Positions 1 through 8,077 of a stretch of 12,647 nt of DNA are shown piece after piece. Under the pieces are notes generated by a model. The model searched no databases, was not told where the DNA came from, and was given only the letters and a program-made list of their open reading frames with translations. This DNA comes from Hyphomicrobiales bacterium (GTDB lineage: Bacteria > Pseudomonadota > Alphaproteobacteria > Rhizobiales > Beijerinckiaceae), in NCBI GenBank assembly GCA_900299065.1, contig OMIJ01000092.1, positions 1-12,647 of the forward strand. The letters are read 5' to 3'. Numbering within the stretch: the stretch's first letter is position 1; every line of letters begins with the position of its first letter. The translations under genes and the position numbers were made by a program.

Positions 1-201
1 AGCGAGCAATCCGCTCCAGGCTGAGCCGCTAAAATGGGCGAAAGATGCGCCGGCAAAAGCAGCGGCGAGCATTTTGCCTTCAAGGCCAATATCGATAATG
101 CCAGCCCGCTCGGACCATAGGCCGGCCAGGCAGGCGCAAACCAAGGGAATGGCCAGACGCAAGCCAGATTCAAAAATGATGAGTGCAGCGTTGAAATCCA
201 T
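1..201 (-). CDS. BMP-family ABC importer, second permease (partial, N-terminal part only)
   Basis: This is the first 67 codons of a membrane permease that runs off the left edge of the window. The ATG (199-201) directly follows the stop codon of the preceding permease gene, with no base between, so the two are very probably translationally coupled. The visible protein starts MDFNAALIIFESGLRLAIPL and contains SERAGIIDIGLEGKMLAAA. That is the 'N-I-G-x-E-G' type motif seen in permeases of the BPD_transp_2 family (YufQ/NupC-like). By family and context it should form, with the neighbouring permease, the inner-membrane channel of a nucleoside-type importer. One hydrophobic segment precedes the motif and another follows it. 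The substrate cannot be read from this fragment. Confidence 0.9.
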   Translation of the reverse strand, partial: MDFNAALIIFESGLRLAIPLVCACLAGLWSERAGIIDIGLEGKMLAAAFAGASFAHFSGSAWSGLLA

Positions 202-1317
202 TCAGCGCTCCGGTCCCGATTGTGTAGATTTGGGTCTGAGCAGATTGAAGCTTGCCAGCAAAGGTTTGCGCCAGAGGCCTTCGAGTGCGCCGGCAAAGAG
301 CACGACGAGACCCTGAATGACCACGATCATGTCGCGTGTAATTTTGGGTTGATCGAATGCTAATTCTGATCCACCTTGATAGAGCATGCCAAACAGGAGT
401 GCAGCACAGACAACCCCAAAGGGATGTGCGCGGCCCATGAGCGCAACAGCTATGCCCACAAAGCCATAGCCTGATGTGAAATCCAATAAGAGGCGATGTT
501 GCACGCCCAGGACTTCATTGAGCGAAAGCCCGGCTGCCATGAGGCCGGAAAGGCCCATTGTGATGATAATAATTTTCGTTGTTGGCACACCAGCATAATC
601 GGCCGCGCCGGGATTTGCACCCAGAGTGCGGATTTCATATCCAAGTCTTGTGTGCCAGATCAGCAGCCAGACATAGAGCGCTGCCAGCAGGGCCAGAAGA
701 AAGCTGGCATTCAACGGCGAATTGGACAGCCGCAAACCCAGAACGTTCAAAAAACCATCAAGGCTCGGCATCAAAGCTGCTTTGGAAAAGGCCGGTGATT
801 CTGGTTGCATCGAACCAGGTGCTCGCAACACATTGACGAGCAGATAGGACATTAGGCTTGTGGCAATCCAGTTGAACATGATTGTGGTGATGACAATATG
901 GCTACCGCGCTTGGCCAGAAGCCAGCCGGGAATCATGCCCCATAAAGCACCAAACAAGCCCGCACCTATCATGGCCATTGGCAAAAGTAGAAAGGCCGGC
1001 CAGTTGGGAAAGGTCAGGCAGACTAAAGCTGCGCCAAGACCACCCAGATAGGCTTGCCCCTCAGCGCCAATATTAAAAAGGCCAGCGCGATAGGCGAGCG
1101 TCACACTCAGGCCGGTGAAGATGAAATTGGTAGTATAATATAGCGTGAAGGCCAAACCTTCTGCACTGCCTAAAGCGCCCAGCATCATCAAGCGTAATGC
1201 TTCAAGCGGACTCTCGCCTATAAACAGCACAACAAGACCGGAGATCAAAAAGGCAGCGACAATATTGATCAGGGGCATCAACGCCACCTCGGCCCAGAGC
1301 GGCAATGAGCGGCGCAT
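202..1317 (-). CDS. BMP-family ABC importer, first permease
   Basis: This 371-residue polytopic membrane protein belongs to the BPD_transp_2 permease family (YufP/NupB-like). It carries the hallmark FNIGAEGQAYLGG about 80 residues in. A later loop, TLGANPGAADYAGV, resembles the cytoplasmic coupling loop that contacts the ATPase. Many hydrophobic segments span the chain. The open frame extends upstream to 1413, but that part overlaps the ATPase gene. I chose the ATG at 1315-1317 because it lies one base after the ATPase stop (1319-1321), follows an AAGG-type ribosome site, and gives the start MRRSLPLWAEVALMP, normal for the family. It should pair with the next permease to form the translocation pore. 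Nucleosides are the usual substrate of the family, but this is inferred. Confidence 0.93.
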   Translation of the reverse strand: MRRSLPLWAEVALMPLINIVAAFLISGLVVLFIGESPLEALRLMMLGALGSAEGLAFTLYYTTNFIFTGLSVTLAYRAGLFNIGAEGQAYLGGLGAALVCLTFPNWPAFLLLPMAMIGAGLFGALWGMIPGWLLAKRGSHIVITTIMFNWIATSLMSYLLVNVLRAPGSMQPESPAFSKAALMPSLDGFLNVLGLRLSNSPLNASFLLALLAALYVWLLIWHTRLGYEIRTLGANPGAADYAGVPTTKIIIITMGLSGLMAAGLSLNEVLGVQHRLLLDFTSGYGFVGIAVALMGRAHPFGVVCAALLFGMLYQGGSELAFDQPKITRDMIVVIQGLVVLFAGALEGLWRKPLLASFNLLRPKSTQSGPER

Positions 1318-1318
1318 A

Positions 1319-2839
1319 TCAGGCCACCTTCTCATCAACACCGCCCATGAGCAGGCCCAAATCTTTGATGTCCGGATCAAGACCGCCACGCTCGCCGGTA
1401 ATCTTCCCATCACACATGACTAGAATGCGATCTGACAGAGCGATGATTTCATCCAGCTCGACGGAGACCAGCAAAATAGCCTTGCCTTCATCGCGCAATT
1501 TCAAAAGACGGTTATGGATGAATTCAATTGCGCCAACATCAACGCCACGCGTGGGCTGGCCAATGAGGAGAATTTTGGGTTCGCGCTCAATCTCGCGCGA
1601 GAGAACAATTTTTTGTTGATTGCCGCCGGAGAAGCTTTTTGTGCTCAGGCGAGGATTGCGGGGGCGGATGTCGTAAGTCTCCATCTCAATAGCAAGCGCG
1701 GATTTGACGGCAGAGCGATCCAGCAGGCCGCGTCCATATGTTTCATCGTGATGAAAGCCCAGAATGGCACTTTCGCAGGCATCAAAATTCATCACCAATC
1801 CGTGGTGATGTCGATCCTCCGGCACATGCATCAGGCCAGCGCGACGCATCTGGCGGGGATTGATGTGATAAATATTCTGCACCTCATCCTCCAGAATGAG
1901 GGAGCCTGACTCAATCGCTCGCATGCCTGCGAGGGCTTGCAGCAATTCTGATTGGCCATTGCCCGCAACCCCTGCAAGGCCGACAATTTCGCCTGCATGC
2001 AATGTGAGGCTCACATGATCAACGCGGATCGTGCCCTTAGCATCGCGCACAACAAGATCACGCACATCGAGCATAACGGGGCCTGGCCTAGCAGGTGACT
2101 TTTGACTGTTGAGATCAATTTTGCGGCCGACCATGGCTTTGGCAAGTTCATCCATGCAGGTTTGGGCGGTCAGAAATTGTCCCACCATGCGGCCATGACG
2201 CATGACAGAGACATGATCAGTCAGATCCATAATCTCGCGCAGCTTATGCGTGATGATGAGAATTGTTTTGCCTTCATCGCGCAAGCGGCGCAGCATGATG
2301 AATAAGCCATCGGCCTCATCAGGTGTGAGAACGGCTGTGGGCTCATCAAGAATAAGAATATTGGCACCGCGCATGAGCGCTTTTAGAATTTCCACGCGCT
2401 GGCGCATGCCGACGCCAAGATCAGCAATACGGGCGTCAGGATCAACGATCAGGCCGTAGCGCTCGCCAAAGTGTCTGAGCTTGGCGCGCATGTCCTTGCG
2501 GCCCTTGGCGAGCAAATAGCCGCCCTCTGCACCCAGTAAGATATTTTCCAGGACGGTGAATGTTTCAATCAGCATGAAATGCTGATGCACCATGCCAATG
2601 CCTAGCTGAATAGCTGCCGAGGGAGAGGTGATGCGAGCATTATGACCATTGATACGGATCGTGCCGGATGTGGCTTCATAATAGCCATAGAGAATCGACA
2701 TTAAGGTCGATTTGCCAGCACCATTTTCGCCGACAATGCCGTGAATAGATCCAGTTGCGACATTCAGATGAATATCGCAATTGGCATGGACAGAGCCGAA
2801 GAACTTATTGATACCGACAAATTCGATCGCAGATTGCAT
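1319..2839 (-). CDS. BMP-family ABC importer, duplicated ATP-binding protein
   Basis: This 506-residue protein with two ABC ATPase domains energises the importer (YufO/NupA-like, related in layout to RbsA). Domain 1 has Walker A GENGAGKST (37-45), Q-loop Gln86, signature LGVGMRQ (141-147), Walker B ILILDEP (161-167) and switch His198. Domain 2 is degenerate: its Walker A place reads GVAGNGQSE (290-298) without Lys, Walker B reads ILLIGQP (423-429) without the Asp-Glu pair, and the switch position is Ser459. It keeps a good signature, SFSGGNQQK (402-410). Such asymmetry is normal for this family and suggests one productive ATP site. The gene starts 23 bases after the binding-protein stop and has only a weak ribosome site. 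Confidence 0.95.
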   Translation of the reverse strand: MQSAIEFVGINKFFGSVHANCDIHLNVATGSIHGIVGENGAGKSTLMSILYGYYEATSGTIRINGHNARITSPSAAIQLGIGMVHQHFMLIETFTVLENILLGAEGGYLLAKGRKDMRAKLRHFGERYGLIVDPDARIADLGVGMRQRVEILKALMRGANILILDEPTAVLTPDEADGLFIMLRRLRDEGKTILIITHKLREIMDLTDHVSVMRHGRMVGQFLTAQTCMDELAKAMVGRKIDLNSQKSPARPGPVMLDVRDLVVRDAKGTIRVDHVSLTLHAGEIVGLAGVAGNGQSELLQALAGMRAIESGSLILEDEVQNIYHINPRQMRRAGLMHVPEDRHHHGLVMNFDACESAILGFHHDETYGRGLLDRSAVKSALAIEMETYDIRPRNPRLSTKSFSGGNQQKIVLSREIEREPKILLIGQPTRGVDVGAIEFIHNRLLKLRDEGKAILLVSVELDEIIALSDRILVMCDGKITGERGGLDPDIKDLGLLMGGVDEKVA

Positions 2840-2862
2840 CTGCGTGGCTCAATGCAACTTGA

Positions 2863-3903
2863 TCAGTTTGGGCATTTATTGTCGGACATATAATCATGCA
2901 CAACAATTTTGCCGGAGATAATGTCGCTGACGGCCTGATCAGCCGCGCTCTTCATTTCGGGAGAGACGAGGGCTTTGTTGTTGTCATCCATGGCATAGCC
3001 AAGGCCTTTGTCTTTCAGGCCGAGCACTTGCACGCCCGCTTTCCATGTGCCTGCCTTGGAATCTGCGAAGGATTTATAAGTAGCGACATCCACTTGTTTG
3101 AGCATGGAGGTGAGTACTTTACCGGGGAAAAGGCCATTTTGGTTGGAGTCAACACCAATGCCTAATTTACCTGCATCAGCTGCGGCGCGCAAAACGCCAA
3201 GTCCCGTTCCGCCAGCGGCATGGAAAATCACATCAGCGCCGCGCTCGATCTGTGATTTGGCGAGTTCCGCGCCTTTCACCGGATCGGCCCATGCGGCGCC
3301 GGTTGTGCCGGTCATGTTCTGAAAGATCTCGGCGCTCGCTTTGCCATATTTGACACCCTGGACATAGCCGCAAGCAAATTTGCGGATGAGCGGAATGTCC
3401 ATGCCGCCGACAAAGCCGACTTTGCCGCTCTTCGAGGCGCGGGCAGCCAACAGGCCGACGATGAAAGAGCCTTCATGCTCCTGGAAGACGATGGATTGCA
3501 CATTGGGCTTATCCACTACCATATCGATGATGGTGAATTGTGTGTTGGGAAATTCAGCTGCAACTTTTTCGAGGGCGCTGGCTTGTGAGAAACCAACAGC
3601 GACAATGGGTGAGAAGCCATCTCTGGCAAAACGGCGCAGGCCCTGTTCGCGCTGGGCATCGTTTTGGATTTCAAAGTCACGATAGGCAATGCCGGTCTCG
3701 GCGGTGAATTTTTCTGCGCCCCGATAAGCGCCTTCATTAAAGCTCTTGTCGAATTTGCCACCCAGATCATAGATGATGGCAGGCTTTACCTCAGCCTTGG
3801 CCGAGAGGGTTCCAAGGCCAAGAATTCCAAGACCAAGAACAAGCGCTGAAGCGGCGCATGCCATAAAATGGGCGGGAGTTTGGCGAACATGCTGGTTCAT
3901 CAT
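2863..3903 (-). CDS. BMP-family periplasmic substrate-binding protein
   Basis: This 346-residue secreted binding protein is the first gene of the importer operon. The N-terminus has a hydrophobic signal segment (about residues 14-33) ending SAKA, with likely cleavage before Glu38. There is no lipobox Cys, so it should be soluble in the periplasm rather than a lipoprotein. The mature part opens with IIYDLGGKFDKSFNEGAYRG, the BMP/PnrA family signature, and carries GGTGLGVLRAA and GIGVDSNQNG near the ligand site. Relatives bind purine nucleosides, so a nucleoside ligand is inferred. Cys178 and Cys344 (near the C-terminus) could form a disulfide. The frame is open to 3966, but AAGGAT lies eight bases before the ATG at 3901-3903, followed by a second ATG, so I start there. 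Confidence 0.94.
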   Translation of the reverse strand: MMNQHVRQTPAHFMACAASALVLGLGILGLGTLSAKAEVKPAIIYDLGGKFDKSFNEGAYRGAEKFTAETGIAYRDFEIQNDAQREQGLRRFARDGFSPIVAVGFSQASALEKVAAEFPNTQFTIIDMVVDKPNVQSIVFQEHEGSFIVGLLAARASKSGKVGFVGGMDIPLIRKFACGYVQGVKYGKASAEIFQNMTGTTGAAWADPVKGAELAKSQIERGADVIFHAAGGTGLGVLRAAADAGKLGIGVDSNQNGLFPGKVLTSMLKQVDVATYKSFADSKAGTWKAGVQVLGLKDKGLGYAMDDNNKALVSPEMKSAADQAVSDIISGKIVVHDYMSDNKCPN

Positions 3904-4071
3904 GGCATAATCCTTCGTAATTGGCCTGAGGCGTGGGATTTCAAAAGGACAATTGCATAAAGCCACAGGTCAGGCCAAGGCCTGTTTGCCGAAACTCACA
4001 ACCGTGCCACAATCCATTGGTTCAGCAGCCGACAGGGCTGTGCGGTTATGACTCCGGGCGGGGAGGCAAGG
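3904..4071. promoter_or_regulatory. Divergent control region with GGCCTG/CAGGCC repeats
   Basis: The spacer separates the minus-strand importer operon from the plus-strand DUF1194 gene. TTGGCCTGA (3921-3929) is an exact 9-base inverted match to TCAGGCCAA (3970-3978). The latter runs into AAGGCCTGT (3977-3985), making CAGGCC-AA-GGCCTG a perfect palindrome at 3971-3984. These could be operator half-sites or arms of an RNA hairpin in the importer leader. On the minus strand a TCCTT (3945-3949) could also pair with the AAGGA of the binding-protein ribosome site (3911-3915). I could not identify a convincing -35/-10 pair on either strand. The regulatory role is inference. Confidence 0.35.
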
Positions 4072-4968
4072 ATGATGAGTATCGCGACAGGAAGGAAGAC
4101 GGGAGTTTCAGGTCAAATGCCGGTGAAAACCTCAATTATGGCCCGAGTTTTGGGGCTCTTGCTTGTCTTTGGGCTCTTGTTTGTCTTGGGGCTATTTCCC
4201 GGTGGGCCTCAACAGGCTCAGGCTCGCGGCGGGGGCATACAGGTTGATGCAGAACTCGTTTTTGCGGTCGATATTTCATATTCAATGGATCAGGCCGAAC
4301 AGGTCCTGCAACGCAATGGCTATGCCGAGGCGCTGACCTCCGAACAGTTTTTACAGGCACTCAAGGGCGGTCTGCATGGCAAAATTGCCATTACCTATCT
4401 GCAATGGGCCTCTTATCGCGATCAGGATGTCCTTTTGCCTTGGATGATTATTGACGGTCCTGATACGGCCGCGGTGGCAGCGGCTAAATTGCGCAAAGCG
4501 CCCTATCGCCGGGCGCAGCGCACCTCTGTGTCGGGGGCCATAGATTCCTCAATGTATCTGTTCGAAAACAACGGTTATGACGGGCTGCGCCGGATCATTG
4601 ATGTGTCAGGCGATGGGCCCAATAATGACGGGCGCCCGGTTGAGGCAGCGCGGGATGCTGCCATTGCGGCAGGTGTAACGATCAATGGCCTGCCGCTGGT
4701 GGGCATCAGGCCTTATCTGGGTTATGCAGATATTCCCGACCTTGATCTTTATTATCAGGATTGTGTGATTGGTGGTGATGGCGCTTTTATGATTGCCATT
4801 CATGATCGCAAAGCTTTCGTAGAAGCAACGCGCACCAAGCTGGTGCAGGAAATTGCTGCGCCGCTGATCCGGCCTCAATCATCCGATATTATTCCAGCGC
4901 AGACTCGTCCGCAAAAGACCAATTGTATGATTGGTGAAATCCTGTGGAACCGCAGGTGGAGGAACTAG
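4072..4968 (+). CDS. DUF1194 secreted protein with von Willebrand A fold
   Basis: This 298-residue protein of the DUF1194 family is common in alphaproteobacteria, and I know of no established function. A hydrophobic stretch (about residues 22-43) followed by QQAQA looks like a signal peptide, cleaved near Ala51, or a membrane anchor. A VWA-type metal site is visible: DISYS (Asp67, Ser69, Ser71), Thr151 in RTSVSGAID and Asp181 in IDVSGDGPNN. A metal-dependent adhesion or protein-binding role in the periplasm is therefore plausible. Cys231 and Cys285 may pair. The frame opens at 4048, but GGAGG (4062-4066) sits five bases before the ATG at 4072, with another ATG at 4075, so the start is 4072 or 4075. 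It is followed by ggt after a 53-base gap, so the two probably share a transcript. Confidence 0.88.
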   Translation: MMSIATGRKTGVSGQMPVKTSIMARVLGLLLVFGLLFVLGLFPGGPQQAQARGGGIQVDAELVFAVDISYSMDQAEQVLQRNGYAEALTSEQFLQALKGGLHGKIAITYLQWASYRDQDVLLPWMIIDGPDTAAVAAAKLRKAPYRRAQRTSVSGAIDSSMYLFENNGYDGLRRIIDVSGDGPNNDGRPVEAARDAAIAAGVTINGLPLVGIRPYLGYADIPDLDLYYQDCVIGGDGAFMIAIHDRKAFVEATRTKLVQEIAAPLIRPQSSDIIPAQTRPQKTNCMIGEILWNRRWRN

Positions 4969-5021
4969 ATATGGGTAAAATTTAGACTTGCTACCAATCA
5001 AGCTTGGGAGAAGTTACGCCT

Positions 5022-6785
5022 ATGCTGCAATATTCTTTTAGAAATTTTTATAAATCCTTGCGTCCATTTTTGATCGGGCTGCTGATTGCTAGCTTCAGCC
5101 ATGCAGGCTTTGTGGCGGCGCAGACCTTTGAGCCTATTCCCGCTGATCAAGCGCGTGCCCTGCCCATTATTGCTGATCATGGCATGGCGGTGAGTCAGAA
5201 TATGGTTGCGAGCCAAACAGCTCTTAATGTGCTCAAGCGCGGCGGCAATGCCGTGGATGCAGGCGTGGCATTGGCGCTCATGTTGGCTGTTGTGCATCCC
5301 GAGGCCGGCAATCTGGGCGGTGGCGGTTTTATGTTGGTCCATTTGGCCAAACGAAATGTCACGACTGCGATTGATTATCGCGAGCTTGCGCCGCAAGCGA
5401 CCAAGCCAAATGTGTTTCTTGATGCCAAGGGTGATTTTCAGCCCAGTCTATCGCAGGAAAGCGGTCCAGGCATTGGTGTGCCGGGGACAGTGGCAGGTCT
5501 TGCTCTGGCTTTGGAGAAATATGGATCGGGCCGATTTACTTTGGCTGATCTTGCTGCGCCGGCGATTGAAGCAGCGCGCAAGGGGCTGATCATTGAAGCA
5601 GGCCTATATGACTCCTTGAGCCGCTCAGCCAGGCGTTTATCGCGTCATGCTTCAACCAAAGCCATCTTCCTTCAAGCTGATGGAACAGCGCGCCCGCGCG
5701 GCAGCCTATTGGTCCAGTCCGATCTTGCTGCAACGCTGGATGCAATTGCCCACAATGGTCCAAAGGGATTTTATGAAGGCGCCGTTGCGGAAAAGATCAT
5801 TGCGTCTGTGAAAGCAGCTGGTGGCGAGATGACTATGGAGGATCTCAAATCCTATCGCGCCATTGAACGTGAGCCTGTGAGCGGCAATTATCGCGGGCAT
5901 AAAATTGTATCCATGCCGCCGCCTTCATCGGGCGGTGTGCATGTTATTGAAATTCTCAATCTGCTTGAGCCTTTCCGTCTTGATCAGACAGGCCCGCAAT
6001 CGGCAGCGACCATTCATCTGATGGCTGAGGCGATGAAGCTGGCTTATGCGGATCGCTCGGAATATCTGGGTGATCCTGATTTCATCAAAGTGCCGGTCAA
6101 AGCGCTCACATCAAAAGCCTATGCCGATCATCTGCGGGCTGCGATCTCTCCGCAGAAGGTCATTCCCGCCAAAGCGATCAAGCCGGGTGTTGTAGCGCCT
6201 TATGAGAGCGATCAGACGACGCATTTTTCTGTCGTTGATGAAGAGGGTAATGCTGTGAGCAATACTTACACGCTCAATTTTTCTTATGGCGTGGGGATTG
6301 TCGCGGATGGCACGGGTGTCTTGCTCAATAATGAGCTTGATGATTTTGCCGCAAAGCCCGGCGTGCCCAATGCCTATGGTCTTGTAGGCGGAGATGCCAA
6401 TGCCCCCGGCCCGCGCAAGCGCCCGCTCTCCTCCATGTCGCCGACCTTTGTGTTTGGTTCAGAGGGACTTGAGCTTGTTACAGGCTCGCCCGGTGGTTCG
6501 CGGATCATAACGACTGTGCTGCAGATCATTCTCAATGTGATTGATCATGGGATGAATATTGCTGAAGCCACGATTGCACCGCGCATTCATCATCAATGGA
6601 CGCCGGATGAAATCCGCATAGAGCGCGGCATTTCGCCTGATACGATTCAGCTGCTCACCGGCCTTGGTCACAAGGTGAGTTTTGGTGCGGCTATGGGCTC
6701 GACCCAGAGCATACAGCGTATCGGCGGAAAATTGATGGGTGCTGCCGATACAAGACAAAGAGATACGGGCGCGGCAGGGTATTGA
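5022..6785 (+). CDS. ggt: Gamma-glutamyltransferase (glutathione hydrolase) proenzyme
   Basis: This 587-residue precursor self-cleaves into two subunits and removes or transfers the gamma-glutamyl group of glutathione and related peptides. The N-terminus is a signal peptide (hydrophobic RPFLIGLLIASFSHAGFVAA), so it should act in the periplasm. The catalytic Thr is the first Thr of QTTHFSVVD (Thr399, codon 6216-6218). Cleavage before it gives a small subunit of 189 residues. Other family motifs are DYRELAP (glutamyl-carboxylate Arg120), NNELDDF, RPLSSMSP (Ser470-Ser471) and SPGGSR (oxyanion glycines). The stretch before RPLSSM has the length of an E. coli-like lid loop. An in-frame TTG at 5004 exists, but the ATG at 5022, preceded by GGGAG, gives a better signal peptide. 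Sixty-eight bases separate it from the MoxR gene. Confidence 0.95.
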   Translation: MLQYSFRNFYKSLRPFLIGLLIASFSHAGFVAAQTFEPIPADQARALPIIADHGMAVSQNMVASQTALNVLKRGGNAVDAGVALALMLAVVHPEAGNLGGGGFMLVHLAKRNVTTAIDYRELAPQATKPNVFLDAKGDFQPSLSQESGPGIGVPGTVAGLALALEKYGSGRFTLADLAAPAIEAARKGLIIEAGLYDSLSRSARRLSRHASTKAIFLQADGTARPRGSLLVQSDLAATLDAIAHNGPKGFYEGAVAEKIIASVKAAGGEMTMEDLKSYRAIEREPVSGNYRGHKIVSMPPPSSGGVHVIEILNLLEPFRLDQTGPQSAATIHLMAEAMKLAYADRSEYLGDPDFIKVPVKALTSKAYADHLRAAISPQKVIPAKAIKPGVVAPYESDQTTHFSVVDEEGNAVSNTYTLNFSYGVGIVADGTGVLLNNELDDFAAKPGVPNAYGLVGGDANAPGPRKRPLSSMSPTFVFGSEGLELVTGSPGGSRIITTVLQIILNVIDHGMNIAEATIAPRIHHQWTPDEIRIERGISPDTIQLLTGLGHKVSFGAAMGSTQSIQRIGGKLMGAADTRQRDTGAAGY

Positions 6786-6853
6786 ATCCATGCCAATTGA
6801 TCTTGTGCTTGGCAGATCAAGCTTCTAATCTGCCAAATCAAGAGGATGGACCT

Positions 6854-7696
6854 ATGCGTTTTGACGGAACTTCAGATTATATTGCGACCGACGATCTCAA
6901 AATTGCGGTAAATGCGGCACTGGTGCTGCAACGCCCGCTTTTGGTAAAGGGCGAGCCGGGCACAGGTAAAACGGTGCTGGCTGAAGAAATCGCCAAGGCT
7001 CTCAAAGCGCCTTTGCTGACATGGCATATCAAATCCACCACAAAGGCACAGCAAGGCCTATATGAATATGATGCGGTCTCGCGCCTGCGTGATAGTCAAT
7101 TGGGCGATCCACGCGTCTCGGATATTCGCAATTACATCAAGCGTGGCAAGCTTTGGGAAGCGTTCACCAGTAGCGAGCGTCCTGTTTTGCTGATCGATGA
7201 AATTGACAAAGCGGATATTGAGTTTCCCAATGATCTTTTGCTTGAGCTCGATCGTATGGAGTTTTTCGTTTATGAGACGGGCGAGACGATCAGGGCCGAC
7301 AAGCGCCCCGTTGTGATCATCACGTCTAACAATGAAAAGGAATTGCCGGATGCCTTTTTAAGGCGCTGCTTTTTTCATTATATCAAATTTCCCGATCATG
7401 CGACGATGGAGGCGATTGTCGAAGTGCATTTCCCCGGCATTAAAAAACGTCTGGTGGAAGAGGCTTTGCGAATCTTTTTTGACGTGCGCGAGGTGCCCGG
7501 TTTAAAGAAGAAACCTTCAACGTCTGAATTGCTAGATTGGCTCAAGCTCTTACTCAATGAAGATATCACACCTGAGACATTGCGTGAGCGCGATCCCAGA
7601 AAGATCATTCCGCCGCTGCATGGAGCCTTGCTGAAAAACGAGCAGGACGTGCATTTGTTTGAGCGCCTTGCCTTTATCAATCGCCGCGGTGGGTGA
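6854..7696 (+). CDS. MoxR-family AAA+ ATPase
   Basis: This 280-residue cytoplasmic AAA+ ATPase is of the MoxR/CoxD-like group, whose members act as chaperone-like remodelers, often with a VWA-domain partner. Walker A is GEPGTGKT (33-40), Walker B is VLLIDEIDKA (Asp115, Glu116), sensor 1 is ITSNNEKE (Asn159-160), and an arginine-finger candidate lies in DAFLRRCF (Arg170/171). The frame opens at 6782, overlapping ggt, but AGAGGA (6841-6846) seven bases before the ATG at 6854 sets the start MRFDGTSDYIA. In many relatives the next gene encodes a CoxE-like VWA protein. Here a convergent zinc-ribbon gene follows after 27 bases, so the usual partner is not adjacent. The substrate is unknown. Confidence 0.92.
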   Translation: MRFDGTSDYIATDDLKIAVNAALVLQRPLLVKGEPGTGKTVLAEEIAKALKAPLLTWHIKSTTKAQQGLYEYDAVSRLRDSQLGDPRVSDIRNYIKRGKLWEAFTSSERPVLLIDEIDKADIEFPNDLLLELDRMEFFVYETGETIRADKRPVVIITSNNEKELPDAFLRRCFFHYIKFPDHATMEAIVEVHFPGIKKRLVEEALRIFFDVREVPGLKKKPSTSELLDWLKLLLNEDITPETLRERDPRKIIPPLHGALLKNEQDVHLFERLAFINRRGG

Positions 7697-7723
7697 GATC
7701 ACCATGGGTCAGCTGAGCATTTG

Positions 7724-7948
7724 TCAGGCTGCCATGCCTGGGCACATGCTGCAGCTTTGGCCGGGCTCGCCAGCACAATTCATGGATTGACCGGCATTTT
7801 CAGCCCCCTTGGCCGGATCAGCAACGAGCGATAGTTGCTGATCAAGGTGATGGCTGCCGCAGCTGGGGCATGCAGGTTCATCGCCAGAGCGCACAAGGGT
7901 CTGGAATGGTGTCGCGCAGTCTTTGCATTCATAAGAAAAGATAGGCAC
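7724..7948 (-). CDS. FmdB-type small zinc ribbon protein
   Basis: This 74-residue protein has the FmdB/CxxC_CxxC regulatory-protein fold. It starts MPIFSYECKDC, close to the family's usual MPIYEYxCxxC, and has CxxC pairs at Cys8/Cys11 and Cys27/Cys30 that should bind one zinc. The family is named from a presumed regulator of the formamidase operon, but most members are uncharacterised. I chose GTG (7946-7948) over the ATG at 7952-7954. The AAGGAG ribosome site (7955-7960) abuts that ATG with no spacing but lies an ideal six bases before the GTG, and the GTG start matches the family N-terminus. The tail holds three more cysteines (58, 66, 69; QSCSMCPGM), beyond the core ribbon. It is convergent with the MoxR gene. 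Confidence 0.85.
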   Translation of the reverse strand: MPIFSYECKDCATPFQTLVRSGDEPACPSCGSHHLDQQLSLVADPAKGAENAGQSMNCAGEPGQSCSMCPGMAA

Positions 7949-7954
7949 GTGCAT

Positions 7955-7960
7955 CTCCTT
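7955..7960 (-). promoter_or_regulatory. Ribosome binding site that sets a GTG start for the zinc ribbon gene
   Basis: AAGGAG on the minus strand touches the ATG at 7952-7954 with zero spacing but is six bases from the GTG at 7946-7948. Spacing and the family N-terminus (MPIFSYEC) both favour the GTG. Confidence 0.75.
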
Positions 7961-8077
7961 TTAGGTAGTTTTCAGATGGAGAAAGCCTAATCAGATTGCA
8001 AGATCCTTGCTGTGATGCTCGGATAATATGTGTTGAAGCCGTGATGACAAGTTGATCAGATTGTTTATTCTCACTCC

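Noticed and set aside
3990..4012. TGGCACG on the minus strand, considered as a sigma-54 promoter
   Set aside because: The GC dinucleotide required about ten bases after the GG is absent (GTGAG instead).
7692..7703. GGTGA-GA-TCACC inverted repeat at the end of the MoxR gene, considered as a terminator
   Set aside because: The two-base loop is too short for a hairpin and no T-tract follows on either strand.
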